The notes under the pieces are model-generated. The model was not told the origin of the DNA. It ran no database searches and saw only the letters and a list, made by a program, of their open reading frames with translations. The translations under genes were made by a program, and so were the position numbers. This document shows positions 57,683 through 63,954 of a stretch of 64,000 nucleotides of DNA, piece by piece; the stretch's first letter is position 1, and every line of letters begins with the position of its first letter. The DNA is taken from positions 868,001 through 932,000 of the forward strand of contig NZ_QEQL01000001.1 of assembly GCF_003097135.1 (NCBI RefSeq), written 5' to 3'. This stretch comes from Pseudomonas sp. URIL14HWK12:I12 (GTDB taxonomy: Bacteria > Pseudomonadota > Gammaproteobacteria > Pseudomonadales > Pseudomonadaceae).

Positions 57683-58408
57683 GGGTGGGATAGGTGGGGG
57701 CGCCGAGGCTGTGGCTTCGGCCTCAGCCGCTTGGACATTTTCGGCAGCTTTCGCAGCCGTCGCTATTCGCTTCATTTCTTCGAGTAGCTTGTTCATGAAT
57801 TTCGACTCATCGGGTTCACGATCTTCAATGCCATACCCCTCCTTCCGAGCACGTCGACGCGCTTCTTCGGAGAGGTCTACCTGAACGGCCTGCTCACGGT
57901 CCTGGGCACTCACCGACTCCCTAGCGACCGTCTGCCCAGTCACCGGCGAAGCGTTGGCGATGGCTGCCATCAATTTAAAAGTGTTCAGCGCTCGATCGCG
58001 GGTTTCCGAAAGCATGGGATCGGCATAACTTGCCAATGCATCCTTTTGGTACTGCCACTGGTTGTATTTGGCATTGCCATTAACCTGATAGCCTCCAGTG
58101 TCATGTTCAGATGACCCCATGAAACTAGTAAGAATGTCATTTTCCGAGACTAACCCGGTCGCTGCCAACTTTCGGTAGACTTCCGACATCTCCTTATAGC
58201 TGGCGCTCTTCACATTGAGGTCTTTGACGACACTATTGAATGTCGTATAGTCCTTGTCACTGAGCACGCCGCTCAACACGCCTCCCGCCCCCGTTTTATC
58301 GCCAGTCTTGACCTGAAAAGATTCAAAATTTTCGGAGCGACAGACGCCCTTTAGATAACCAGCAGCCAAACTGTCGAGCATGGTCGACACTGCATTTACG
58401 GCCGGCAT
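57674..58408 (-). CDS. Hypothetical protein of the AT-richer island
   Basis: A 244-residue protein I do not recognise. The N-terminal half ([22 protein letters not shown]...) is mixed. The middle is polar ([29 protein letters not shown]), and a helix holds the motif [19 protein letters not shown] near residue 190. The C-terminus is an Ala/Glu coil with a Pro-rich end ([11 protein letters not shown]). The [10 protein letters not shown] motif recurs as VDLSEMSRRLSSG in the protein at 59068, suggesting a common origin or partner. No signal peptide is seen. Base composition is lower in GC than in the neighbours. Confidence 0.65.
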   Translation of the reverse strand: MPAVNAVSTMLDSLAAGYLKGVCRSENFESFQVKTGDKTGAGGVLSGVLSDKDYTTFNSVVKDLNVKSASYKEMSEVYRKLAATGLVSENDILTSFMGSSEHDTGGYQVNGNAKYNQWQYQKDALASYADPMLSETRDRALNTFKLMAAIANASPVTGQTVARESVSAQDREQAVQVDLSEEARRRARKEGYGIEDREPDESKFMNKLLEEMKRIATAAKAAENVQAAEAEATASAPPPIPPST

Positions 58409-58511
58409 ACAATCTTCCTCTTGTACTCAAATTTTCCACCGTAGTGAAGAAACCTAACCAACGATATCGTCGATGCCTTGGGCTCATCAAAGTGATCGAC
58501 GCTCTACCTTG

Positions 58512-58925
58512 TTAGGTGCCGGGAATAGAATAGAGTGGCATACGCCCTTCCATACGCCAGTGGCTGACTTCAGTCGGCCCTGTATTGAAAATCTTATAGC
58601 GATACTGTCCCGTTTTGTCGGGAAAGAAGCTGCGATCCATGCTGGTAGAGCCTGTCGAAATCCTTTCGGAATACAGGCTCCATACGCCACCCGCACTATA
58701 CTCAATCACATGTCTAAGCTTGTTCGAGCTCCCTGCAGTTCCTGAGAGATCTGAAAATTTCAAATCAACCATGGTCAAGCATGTGATGTTCATCGGCCCG
58801 TACACTATATGATCTGCCCCAGGCGGAATACTGTAGCCGCTGCGGGAGATATTCATGTTTGCGCACTTGCCGATGCAAACCCGCTTACGACAACCATTGA
58901 AGCCGTCGCTAGGTAGAGACACCAT
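58512..58925 (-). CDS. Hypothetical small beta-rich protein
   Basis: A protein of about 137 residues with no recognised family. The pattern of alternating strands (SRSGYSIPPGADHIVYGPMNITCLTMVDLKF; RHVIEYSAGGVWSLYSERIS; TGQYRYKIFNTGPTEVSHWRMEG) suggests a compact beta sandwich. Four cysteines occur (C12, C18, C22 and the one in NITCL). The start is uncertain: TTG 58934, ATG 58925 and ATG 58856 (MNISRSGYS) are all possible; GAGGT lies just upstream of 58934. It lies between the two motif-sharing hypothetical genes. Confidence 0.5.
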   Translation of the reverse strand: MVSLPSDGFNGCRKRVCIGKCANMNISRSGYSIPPGADHIVYGPMNITCLTMVDLKFSDLSGTAGSSNKLRHVIEYSAGGVWSLYSERISTGSTSMDRSFFPDKTGQYRYKIFNTGPTEVSHWRMEGRMPLYSIPGT

Positions 58926-59067
58926 TTCATTCAAATTACCTCATGTAGTGCGGCACCATGGGAAGCTGCCGCAAATCGCTGGCGAAGCTAACGGCACTTG
59001 GCTGCTCGGCAGCGACAATGGGTTAAGTCAATTTTGATGAGGGCGGTACAATATCCCTTCGGGTTCG

Positions 59068-59382
59068 TTACTTTGATACACCGGCAATCGAGTGTGCTAT
59101 TTGATTAGCTTTCTGCACCTTCGCCATCTGCTGCATCTGCTGCACCATTTTCTGCATGTCCATCCCCTCTGATTCCTCGCGCCCCTTCACTTGATCACCG
59201 CTGGACAAGCGACGCGACATCTCCGAAAGGTCAACTTTGTAACTCGGCTTGGGCGCTGAGGCGTTCGACGACACTTGCGCAGCCTCAGGTTTTCCCTTGT
59301 GCGCGATATTGCTCCTTACTGAACTTGGCGCACTCGAGGCTACAGGGCTTACCGAAGTCGTAGTGAAATTGACTGCAGTCAT
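59068..59382 (-). CDS. Hypothetical small Ser-rich protein with Met/Gln coiled coil
   Basis: A 104-residue protein with excellent ribosome binding site AAGGAG. A Ser/Thr/Ala-rich disordered N-terminus (NFTTTSVSPVASSAPSSVR) is followed by YKVDLSEMSRRLSSGDQ and a helical MDMQKMVQQMQQMAKVQKANQIAHSI tail. The Ser-rich, unfolded start and the short helix resemble secreted substrates or chaperone partners such as flagellar or type III small proteins, but no secretion genes are near, so this is only a resemblance. It shares a VDLSE motif with the 57674-58408 protein. Confidence 0.6.
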   Translation of the reverse strand: MTAVNFTTTSVSPVASSAPSSVRSNIAHKGKPEAAQVSSNASAPKPSYKVDLSEMSRRLSSGDQVKGREESEGMDMQKMVQQMQQMAKVQKANQIAHSIAGVSK

Positions 59383-59457
59383 GAAGAAACTCCTTTTTAC
59401 TTTTCTAGGAATAGCGGCCCCCGTGCGAGGCCCGCATGGGTGTTGCAACTTCAGAAT

Positions 59458-59604
59458 TCAGGCCATGCGCAACGTTGAGCGCCAACAACGCAGGAAGCGT
59501 ACAGCTATCGCACTGCACGGATGGGTTTTTGCCAAGAAGATGATGATGCTCGGATGGGCTGATGGATGACCAGGCACCCTAAAAGTCGGACATGCGAACG
59601 GCAT
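59458..59604 (-). CDS. Possible 48-residue micro-ORF with strong ribosome binding site
   Basis: ATG 59604 is preceded by CAAGGAG with 6-base spacing. The predicted peptide, MPFACPTFRVPGHPSAHPSI followed by IIFLAKTHPCSAIAVRFLRC and a basic end, is unlike known families. The 60-base leader resembles the leader of the micro-ORF at 59705-59800. It may be a real small protein, a leader peptide or chance. Confidence 0.3.
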   Translation of the reverse strand: MPFACPTFRVPGHPSAHPSIIIFLAKTHPCSAIAVRFLRCWRSTLRMA

Positions 59605-59704
59605 GGCACGCTCCTTGTGAACAAGGGGCTAAAGTCCATTTCAGCCGTGAATAGAAAAGTGTTTTCGACCCTTGCAGGTCGGCGATGGCCGACCCGGCCT
59701 AGGC

Positions 59705-59800
59705 TCAGCCTGACGGCAGGCTATCGAAACACCAAGAGAGGGCAGCCCCATTGATGCGTATCAATGAGCGCAGTAAATCGAAGATGGGAAGAAGAGGCAT
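59705..59800 (-). CDS. Possible 31-residue micro-ORF with strong ribosome binding site
   Basis: ATG 59800 follows GACAAGGAGTTGTC. The arms GACAA and TTGTC could pair and place the ribosome binding site in the loop. The peptide begins MPLLPIFDLLRSLIRINGAA and ends SWCFDSLPSG, hydrophobic with two Arg. Its leader is similar to that of the downstream micro-ORF. Coding is unproven. Confidence 0.3.
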   Translation of the reverse strand: MPLLPIFDLLRSLIRINGAALSWCFDSLPSG

Positions 59801-60293
59801 GGACAACTCCTTGTCAACTATTGAACGGGCGCCGAAATCCTTTTCAGCGTGATTACGGATGTGGAAATCGCGTAAGCGTCATACCGTCGATAGCGGCAGA
59901 GGCCAGAATAACTTTAGGCTTTTTCCCGACTTTTTTTGAATACCTCCAACGCTGGATCGAACCGCTCTATCAAGCACCTGACCCGCTTGCAAACCGGCGC
60001 CACTGGTCGCCAGGGAGGCCGCAAGGCTGCTGCCTCACCGGTTTAGCGCCGGCCCGCGTGCGTGAACTCAATGACCGCTGCGCACCAACGTGGAACGGTG
60101 GAGCTTTCGCAGTAAAGCTGGCCGGACGAGGTTGCCTGCGCCCCGCCCCCATGCTAGAGCGCCCAGACAGGGAAACAGGTGTTACCGCGCAAGCATCCGG
60201 AACGGGTAACGCGGGAACACTCTGCGGCGTACGGTCGCACCCCCAGCGCTACAAAAAAATACAAGCCATTGAATTAAAAGGACTTTTAAAAGT
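59801..60293. other. Gap without a convincing gene, upstream of the Crc-type small RNA
   Basis: Open frames here have random composition (the longest rightward frame is Arg/Pro/Cys-rich with no motif), and I call none. The leader of the 59705-59800 micro-ORF occupies the left end. The right end carries a CbrB-like upstream site (60180-60210) and an A/T tract (60251-60290) before the sigma-54 promoter. Confidence 0.5.
60180..60210 (+). promoter_or_regulatory. CbrB-like upstream activator site
   Basis: TGTTAC (60180-60185) and GTAAC (60206-60210) form an inverted pair with a 20-base spacer. CbrB is known to use TGTTAC/GTAACA half-sites; the spacer here is longer than the values I recall. It lies about 85 bases before the sigma-54 -24 element, the right distance for an enhancer-binding activator. 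Confidence 0.5.
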
Positions 60294-60310
60294 TGGCACG
60301 CCATCTGCTT
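60294..60310 (+). promoter_or_regulatory. Sigma-54 (RpoN) promoter
   Basis: TGGCACG (60294-60300), then TGCTT (60306-60310), places GG at 60295-60296 and GC at 60307-60308 with exactly 10 bases between, matching the -24/-12 consensus TGGCACG-N4-TTGCA in all invariant positions. Transcription should begin near 60320, at the GCACAACAAG sequence that opens the CA-motif RNA. Confidence 0.75.
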
Positions 60311-60318
60311 TATCTCTT

Positions 60319-60672
60319 GCACAACAAGAATAAGAAAAAGCACCACCTCTAATAAAAACAACATGAACGGCTCTGGCATAACAAGAACAACGACGGCAGA
60401 ACCGAAGCCAACAGATTTTTTTGACGAATGCAGGCGTTTCTCGGGAGGTTTCCCGAGCCAAACCCAGAACAACAAAACTGCGTATCAGCAGCCCGGTTCG
60501 GTCACCTCGGTGTGAAACGGTTAAAGCGTTCAAAAAAATACGTTTGCTCTTGGCCCTGATTGGGGGCCGGCCGCAAGGCCACTGCGAAACAGGCAACAAT
60601 AATCACAATAGCCCGATCGCCATAATAATAAGAGCACACGCAATACCTTTGAGGGGAGCCTAGGCTCCCCTC
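60319..60672 (+). ncRNA. Crc/Hfq-titrating small RNA of the CrcX/CrcY/CrcZ family
   Basis: A predicted RNA of about 350 nt. It carries A-rich CA motifs of the Hfq/Crc-binding kind at 60323-60336 (AACAAGAATAAGAA), 60351-60363, 60380-60391 (AACAAGAACAAC), 60468-60477 (AACAACAAAA), 60595-60610 and 60622-60632, plus stem-loops such as CTCGGGA-GGTT-TCCCGAG at 60440-60457. It ends at a 22-bp perfect palindrome (60651-60672). CrcZ and CrcY start alike, are RpoN/CbrB driven, and sequester Hfq-Crc to relieve catabolite repression. The neighbours are not cbrB-pcnB (crcZ), so it is more likely CrcY/CrcX or an extra copy. No protein frame fits the region. Confidence 0.75.
60651..60672. terminator. 22-bp perfect palindrome ending the Crc-type RNA
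   Basis: GAGGGGAGCCT is followed directly by AGGCTCCCCTC, a perfect palindrome. As RNA it folds into a GC-rich stem with a tetraloop, like the terminal stem of Crc-family RNAs, and it also lies 8 bases beyond the stop of the leftward repressor gene, so it could serve both directions. A U-tract is missing on both strands. Confidence 0.6.
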
Positions 60673-60679
60673 AGTGCAT

Positions 60680-61336
60680 TCAGGGCGTTTCCCATATTCC
60701 CAGCGACCGCACGACCACCCCGCAGGGCGTGCAATCAGCCGCCGCTTGCTGAGTGGGCCAGGTAGGATTAAGGGGCCGAAGCCACGTGACCTCTCCTTCC
60801 TCTACCCATTGGCGCAACCTGGGCAGCCCGCCCGAGGCCTGCCGCACTACCGCCAGTTGCCCAGATTTCGGCGCCAAGCCTGTATCCACCAGGACCCAAC
60901 TACCTACAGGAATGCACAACCCCGCAGGTGCAAGCATGGCCTCAGTCGTCACGCACACCCAGCAAGCCGCGCCTGTAGCATGGTAATCGCTGGCAAACCA
61001 GCTCGAGGCAGTGCATTGGCTGAAGTCAGGCTCGTTGAAAGCACTCCAGTCGAGGCAGGGATAGCGCCAGACGCCATCTTCCAGTGCCATGGCTTGCTGC
61101 ACAGCGCTATCGTAGCCGGCGCGCTCATCAGCGACGCGCAGAACGGTTGCCACCTCCATCTCGGGGTGGCCGACCGCACGCAGAATGCGATTCATCATGG
61201 CCTGGCCGGGTTCGCGGCGCCCGGTTAGCCAATGATTGACCGCTGCCTGGGACGCACCCACTCGATCTGCCAGCCGCTCCTGTGTAAGGCGCTGCTCTCG
61301 CATGCCCAATTTGACCATCTTTATCCATTCATCCAT
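60680..61336 (-). CDS. CI/LexA-like repressor with inactivated S24 peptidase domain
   Basis: A 218-residue protein. The N-terminal XRE helix-turn-helix is LTQERLADRVGASQAAVNHWLTGRREPG (18-44). The C-terminal domain aligns with phage repressor/LexA S24 domains (VGSWVLVDTGLAPKSGQLAVVRQ; WLRPLNPTWP). The autocleavage elements are lost: the catalytic Ser in NSM is Ala133 in TEAMLAP, the Lys before the last strand is Arg175 (PRLRQW), and the usual Ala-Gly scissile pair is Phe100-Asn101. It should therefore not self-cleave in the SOS response. AAGGTGG precedes the ATG. It is divergent from the DUF3077 gene across operator-like repeats. Confidence 0.85.
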   Translation of the reverse strand: MDEWIKMVKLGMREQRLTQERLADRVGASQAAVNHWLTGRREPGQAMMNRILRAVGHPEMEVATVLRVADERAGYDSAVQQAMALEDGVWRYPCLDWSAFNEPDFSQCTASSWFASDYHATGAACWVCVTTEAMLAPAGLCIPVGSWVLVDTGLAPKSGQLAVVRQASGGLPRLRQWVEEGEVTWLRPLNPTWPTQQAAADCTPCGVVVRSLGIWETP

Positions 61337-61370
61337 GGCGCCACCTTAAACGCGACCGTCCTCGCAGCCG

Positions 61371-61409
61371 ATTACAAATTGTAATATTACAGGCAAGGTA
61401 ACAATTACA
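61371..61409. promoter_or_regulatory. Array of TTACA/TGTAA half-sites (probable repressor operators)
   Basis: The 118-base divergent gap contains overlapping palindromes: ATTACAAATTGTAAT (61371-61385; 7-base arms around a central A), TGTAATATTACA (61380-61391; perfect), and GTAACAATTACA (61398-61409; imperfect). The half-site TTACA occurs three times. Position and symmetry suit binding by the adjacent CI-like repressor, giving autoregulation and control of the DUF3077 gene. Confidence 0.6.
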
Positions 61410-61453
61410 GAAAGCGATATGCTTTGGCTTTGCAGATTGGCGCAGGCAATACC

Positions 61454-61765
61454 ATGACTCCCCATACGCTCACTGAACACGTCGCCTCACCACGGGCCTC
61501 TGCGCACCATGGCGAACTCAAACACGGCGCTTCAACCCTGCCCCTGCAGGCTCAGCCTGGGCTGAATTGCCTGGAGGCGCTGGGGCATGCAAGTGATCTG
61601 CTCAAGTGCGCATCGGCCACGGCATACGAATCAGCCGACCCTCTCCGGGGGGCGCCGAGGGACATGGCAATGGCCGTAGTGCATATGCTTGAGATGGCCA
61701 GAACGCTCCTCAGCAGTGCAATGGCCACTGAAGAAGAACGGCTGAGAAACGCGAAGGGAAAATAA
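61454..61765 (+). CDS. DUF3077 family protein
   Basis: A 103-residue protein typical of Pseudomonas. After a variable N-terminus comes the DUF3077 core LPLQAQPGLNCLEALGHASDLLKCASATAYESADP, then DMAMAVVHMLEMARTLLSSAMA. The function is unknown. The start is ATG 61454, behind GCAGG. It is divergent from the CI-like repressor and likely controlled by it. The stop lies 24 bases before the -35 element of the PrrF promoter. Confidence 0.75.
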   Translation: MTPHTLTEHVASPRASAHHGELKHGASTLPLQAQPGLNCLEALGHASDLLKCASATAYESADPLRGAPRDMAMAVVHMLEMARTLLSSAMATEEERLRNAKGK

Positions 61766-61788
61766 AATCACGAGGACAACGAAATCAC

Positions 61789-61820
61789 TTGACCTGCAAA
61801 TGATAACGATTATTATTGCA
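61789..61820 (+). promoter_or_regulatory. PrrF promoter with Fur box
   Basis: TTGACC (61789-61794), a 16-base spacer and TATTAT (61811-61816) form a sigma-70 promoter. GATAACGATTATTATTGCA (61802-61820) matches 13 of 19 positions of the Fur consensus GATAATGATAATCATTATC and covers the -10. Iron-loaded Fur should therefore block the promoter, with expression in low iron. Confidence 0.75.
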
Positions 61821-61823
61821 TTC

Positions 61824-61936
61824 AGCTGGTCGCGAGGTCAGCCGATAACCTGAAAACTCTTGGTCGTGTTTTCAGATTATCTCCTCATCAGGCTAATCAC
61901 GGTTATTGACCCGGCTCTTTGGCCGGGTCTTTTTTT
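61824..61936 (+). ncRNA. prrF: PrrF iron-responsive small RNA
   Basis: An RNA of about 110 nt. It opens with GCTGGTCGCGAGGTCAGCCG, the PrrF 5' stem-loop, and contains the target-pairing core ATTATCTCCTCATCAGGCTA followed by ATCACGG (61876-61902), which is the hallmark of PrrF1/PrrF2. It ends with a terminator stem GACCCGGC/GCCGGGTC and a seven-U tail (61908-61936). PrrF base-pairs with mRNAs of iron-rich proteins such as sodB and TCA enzymes when iron is scarce, with Hfq. The match is made from memory of the family sequence and is strong in the core. Confidence 0.88.
61908..61936 (+). terminator. Intrinsic terminator of PrrF
   Basis: The stem GACCCGGC (61908-61915) pairs with GCCGGGTC (61922-61929) across a six-base loop, and seven T residues follow. 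It is a textbook intrinsic terminator on the plus strand. Confidence 0.9.
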
Positions 61937-61940
61937 CGCT

Positions 61941-62014
61941 TCATCAGGCTAAATGAAGTCGTGAACGGTAGGCATGATATCAAAGCGTCATTTGCTCCTC
62001 CAGGCCTAATGAAC
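61941..62014 (+). repeat. Degenerate copies of the PrrF pairing core
   Basis: TCATCAGGCTAA at 61941-61952 repeats 12 bases of the PrrF core (61885-61896) exactly, within CTTCAT...ATGAAG arms. CTCCTCCAGGCCTAATGAAC at 61995-62014 resembles the same core more loosely. This may be the remnant of a second tandem PrrF, as in species with paired prrF1-prrF2, or a chance recurrence. It precedes the sigma/FecR hybrid gene. Confidence 0.45.
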
Positions 62015-62122
62015 TGTCGCAGCACCGTGCCAAGAATCTCCACTGACAAAAGAATCCTTCAGACGATACCGTTTCTCAAAAAACACCAGGCTTTCAGCAG
62101 GATTGGTTGCAGGAGCACCTTG

Positions 62123-62635
62123 ATGGCCCATTCACTATCGCCACCGCCCGATTGGCTGCAGCCAGCTACTGGCGCTGCGCCTGGCAGCTGCCCTCTGTAT
62201 CACGCCCTTGCAAGCCTGCCCCGCCGCCACCGCCAGGCACTTTTGCTGGCCAGAATCGATGAGCTGGGGTTTGCCGAGATTGCTCAGCACCTTGGTCTGT
62301 GCCCTGAGCGTATCGAAACCCACCTTACCTGTGCACTGAATACGCTCGGCCAACGCCTACGCACTGGCTCCGCGCAAGCCAGCGCTTGGTACACCCGCCT
62401 GCAGAACCCCGCTATTACCCCGAGCGAACGCATCGACTTCAGGCGCTGGCTGGATGCCTCGCCAAGCCACCTGCAGGCTTTTCATGAAACAGAGCTGCTT
62501 TGGCGCAGCCTGCTGGAGCCCTCCCAGGCCCTATTGGCTAACGGAGCCAAGCTTCAGGCTAGGCGTAAAGCCTCACTGGGAAGGTGGATCGCAGCGTTGA
62601 CGATATTGATGCTTGTGAGCTGGCTGAGCCTCTGA
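62123..62635 (+). CDS. Small hybrid: ECF sigma region 4 fused to FecR N-terminal domain and a membrane helix
   Basis: A 170-residue protein. Residues 24-80 form a sigma-70 region 4 of FecI type (LYHALASLPRRHRQALLLARIDELGFAEIAQHLGL). Residues 86-130 are a DUF4880/FecR cytosolic domain (ASAWYTRLQNPAITPSERIDFRRWLDASPSHLQAFHETELLW). Residues 153-170 are one membrane helix, after which the protein stops. Sigma region 2 and the periplasmic FecR domain are absent. The sigma/anti-sigma fusion IutY of P. putida is a precedent, but that protein is full-length. AGGAG lies 7 bases before ATG 62123. It follows prrF by 187 bases, so an iron link is plausible but unproven. Confidence 0.8.
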   Translation: MAHSLSPPPDWLQPATGAAPGSCPLYHALASLPRRHRQALLLARIDELGFAEIAQHLGLCPERIETHLTCALNTLGQRLRTGSAQASAWYTRLQNPAITPSERIDFRRWLDASPSHLQAFHETELLWRSLLEPSQALLANGAKLQARRKASLGRWIAALTILMLVSWLSL

Positions 62636-62704
62636 GCGCTGTTGTACTTGCTGGCGTGTCATCAAGCTCTTATAAGAAGGTTTACGCCTTCAAGAGAGTT
62701 CCTC

Positions 62705-63826
62705 ATGCCCATCAACGTAGATGCCCGCTTCGACAGCGGCAACATCGAAGTCCGTAACCTGTCAGACCCTTCGAACCTCCGCCTGGCGATCCGCCCCGAC
62801 ACCCACAGCGCTCACCTCCAATGGTTTCACTTCCGGGCTACCGGCATGGAGCCGGGTAAGCTCTACCGCTTCGTGCTCGAAAACGCAGGCCAGGCCACCT
62901 TTAACGACGGCTGGCCGGGCTACCGAGCGGTGGCGAGCGAGAACGGCAATGACTGGTCGCGCGTGCCCACGCACTACGACGGCCAAGCGTTGATCATAGA
63001 GGTCAGCCCCAGCAGTGATGCTCTTTCGCTAGCCTATTTCGAACCCTATACGCGCACCCGCCATAACGCGCTGGTCCAGCGAGCGCTGGCGGGAGGCATG
63101 ACGCTCCACGCTCAGGGCAACAGCAGCCAAGGCCGCGCGATCGAGCTGCTACGCGCTGGCCACGGCCCGTTAGCGGTTTGGCTTATCGCTCAGCAACACC
63201 CCGGCGAGCACATGGCTGAGTGGTTCATGGAGGGGCTTATTGAGCAACTGCTAGACGGTAGCGCAGCAAGCGAAGCGCTTTTCGACAGAGCTACGTTCTA
63301 CCTCATCCCGAATATGAACCCCGACGGTGCCTTCCTTGGCCACCTGCGCACCAACTTCCACGGTGTAGACCTGAACCGAGCCTGGCAGGCCCCAGATCCG
63401 GTGACGGCGCCGGAGGTGCATTTCGCGCATCAGCAGATGCAGCTCAGCGGGGTAGACCTGTTTATCGATGCTCACGGTGACGAAGCCATTCCTCATGTTT
63501 TCACCGCCGCCTGCGAGGGTAACCCAGGCTATACACCAAGGCTCGCTGGGCTTGAGTCGCGCTTTCGCGACCTACTCTGTGCGCGCACCGCTGACTTCCA
63601 ACAAGTACATGGCTACCCACGCAGTGCACCGGGCCAAGCCAACCCCACCCTGGCGTGCCATGCCGTGGGAGAGCGTTTCGATTGCTTGGCGCTCACGTTG
63701 GAAATGCCCTTCAAAGATCACGACGATGCGCCCTCACCCCAGACGGGCTGGAACGGGGCACGTTCAGCCCGCCTCGGTGGCGATGTGTTGAGCGTCATTG
63801 GCCAAATGCTGGAGCACCTGCGCTGA
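62705..63826 (+). CDS. M14 family cytosolic-type carboxypeptidase
   Basis: A 373-residue zinc carboxypeptidase of the cytosolic (CCP/AGBL-like) subfamily; the P. aeruginosa relative PaCCP has 375 residues. An N-terminal beta domain (about 1-120, DSGNIEVRNLSDPSNLRLAI) precedes the catalytic domain. Zinc ligands lie in QQHPGEHMAEWF (HxxE, near 163) and DAHGDE (near 256); substrate-binding Asn-Arg is in FHGVDLNRAW, and the catalytic Glu is in LTLEMPFKDH near 333. The bacterial substrate is unknown. AAGAGAG precedes ATG 62705; the upstream frame extension is not supported. Confidence 0.9.
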   Translation: MPINVDARFDSGNIEVRNLSDPSNLRLAIRPDTHSAHLQWFHFRATGMEPGKLYRFVLENAGQATFNDGWPGYRAVASENGNDWSRVPTHYDGQALIIEVSPSSDALSLAYFEPYTRTRHNALVQRALAGGMTLHAQGNSSQGRAIELLRAGHGPLAVWLIAQQHPGEHMAEWFMEGLIEQLLDGSAASEALFDRATFYLIPNMNPDGAFLGHLRTNFHGVDLNRAWQAPDPVTAPEVHFAHQQMQLSGVDLFIDAHGDEAIPHVFTAACEGNPGYTPRLAGLESRFRDLLCARTADFQQVHGYPRSAPGQANPTLACHAVGERFDCLALTLEMPFKDHDDAPSPQTGWNGARSARLGGDVLSVIGQMLEHLR

Positions 63827-63954
63827 TCCTCCAGCACTGAACATAAACCACGCGGAATAAGCTAAGAACGCATGGTTATCACCTGCCCCCGGCAAAATTG
63901 CTATCCTGCGCCGCCGCCGCGCTAACGCGGCGTTGCATGGGCATTACGGATCAG

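Noticed and set aside
59764..60333. A 189-codon rightward frame before and into the Crc-type RNA
   Set aside because: No ribosome binding site, random composition, and it runs through the sigma-54 promoter into the predicted RNA start.
60680..61336. Reading the CI-like gene as evidence of a nearby prophage
   Set aside because: No integrase, terminase, capsid, tail or lysis genes are present in the window.
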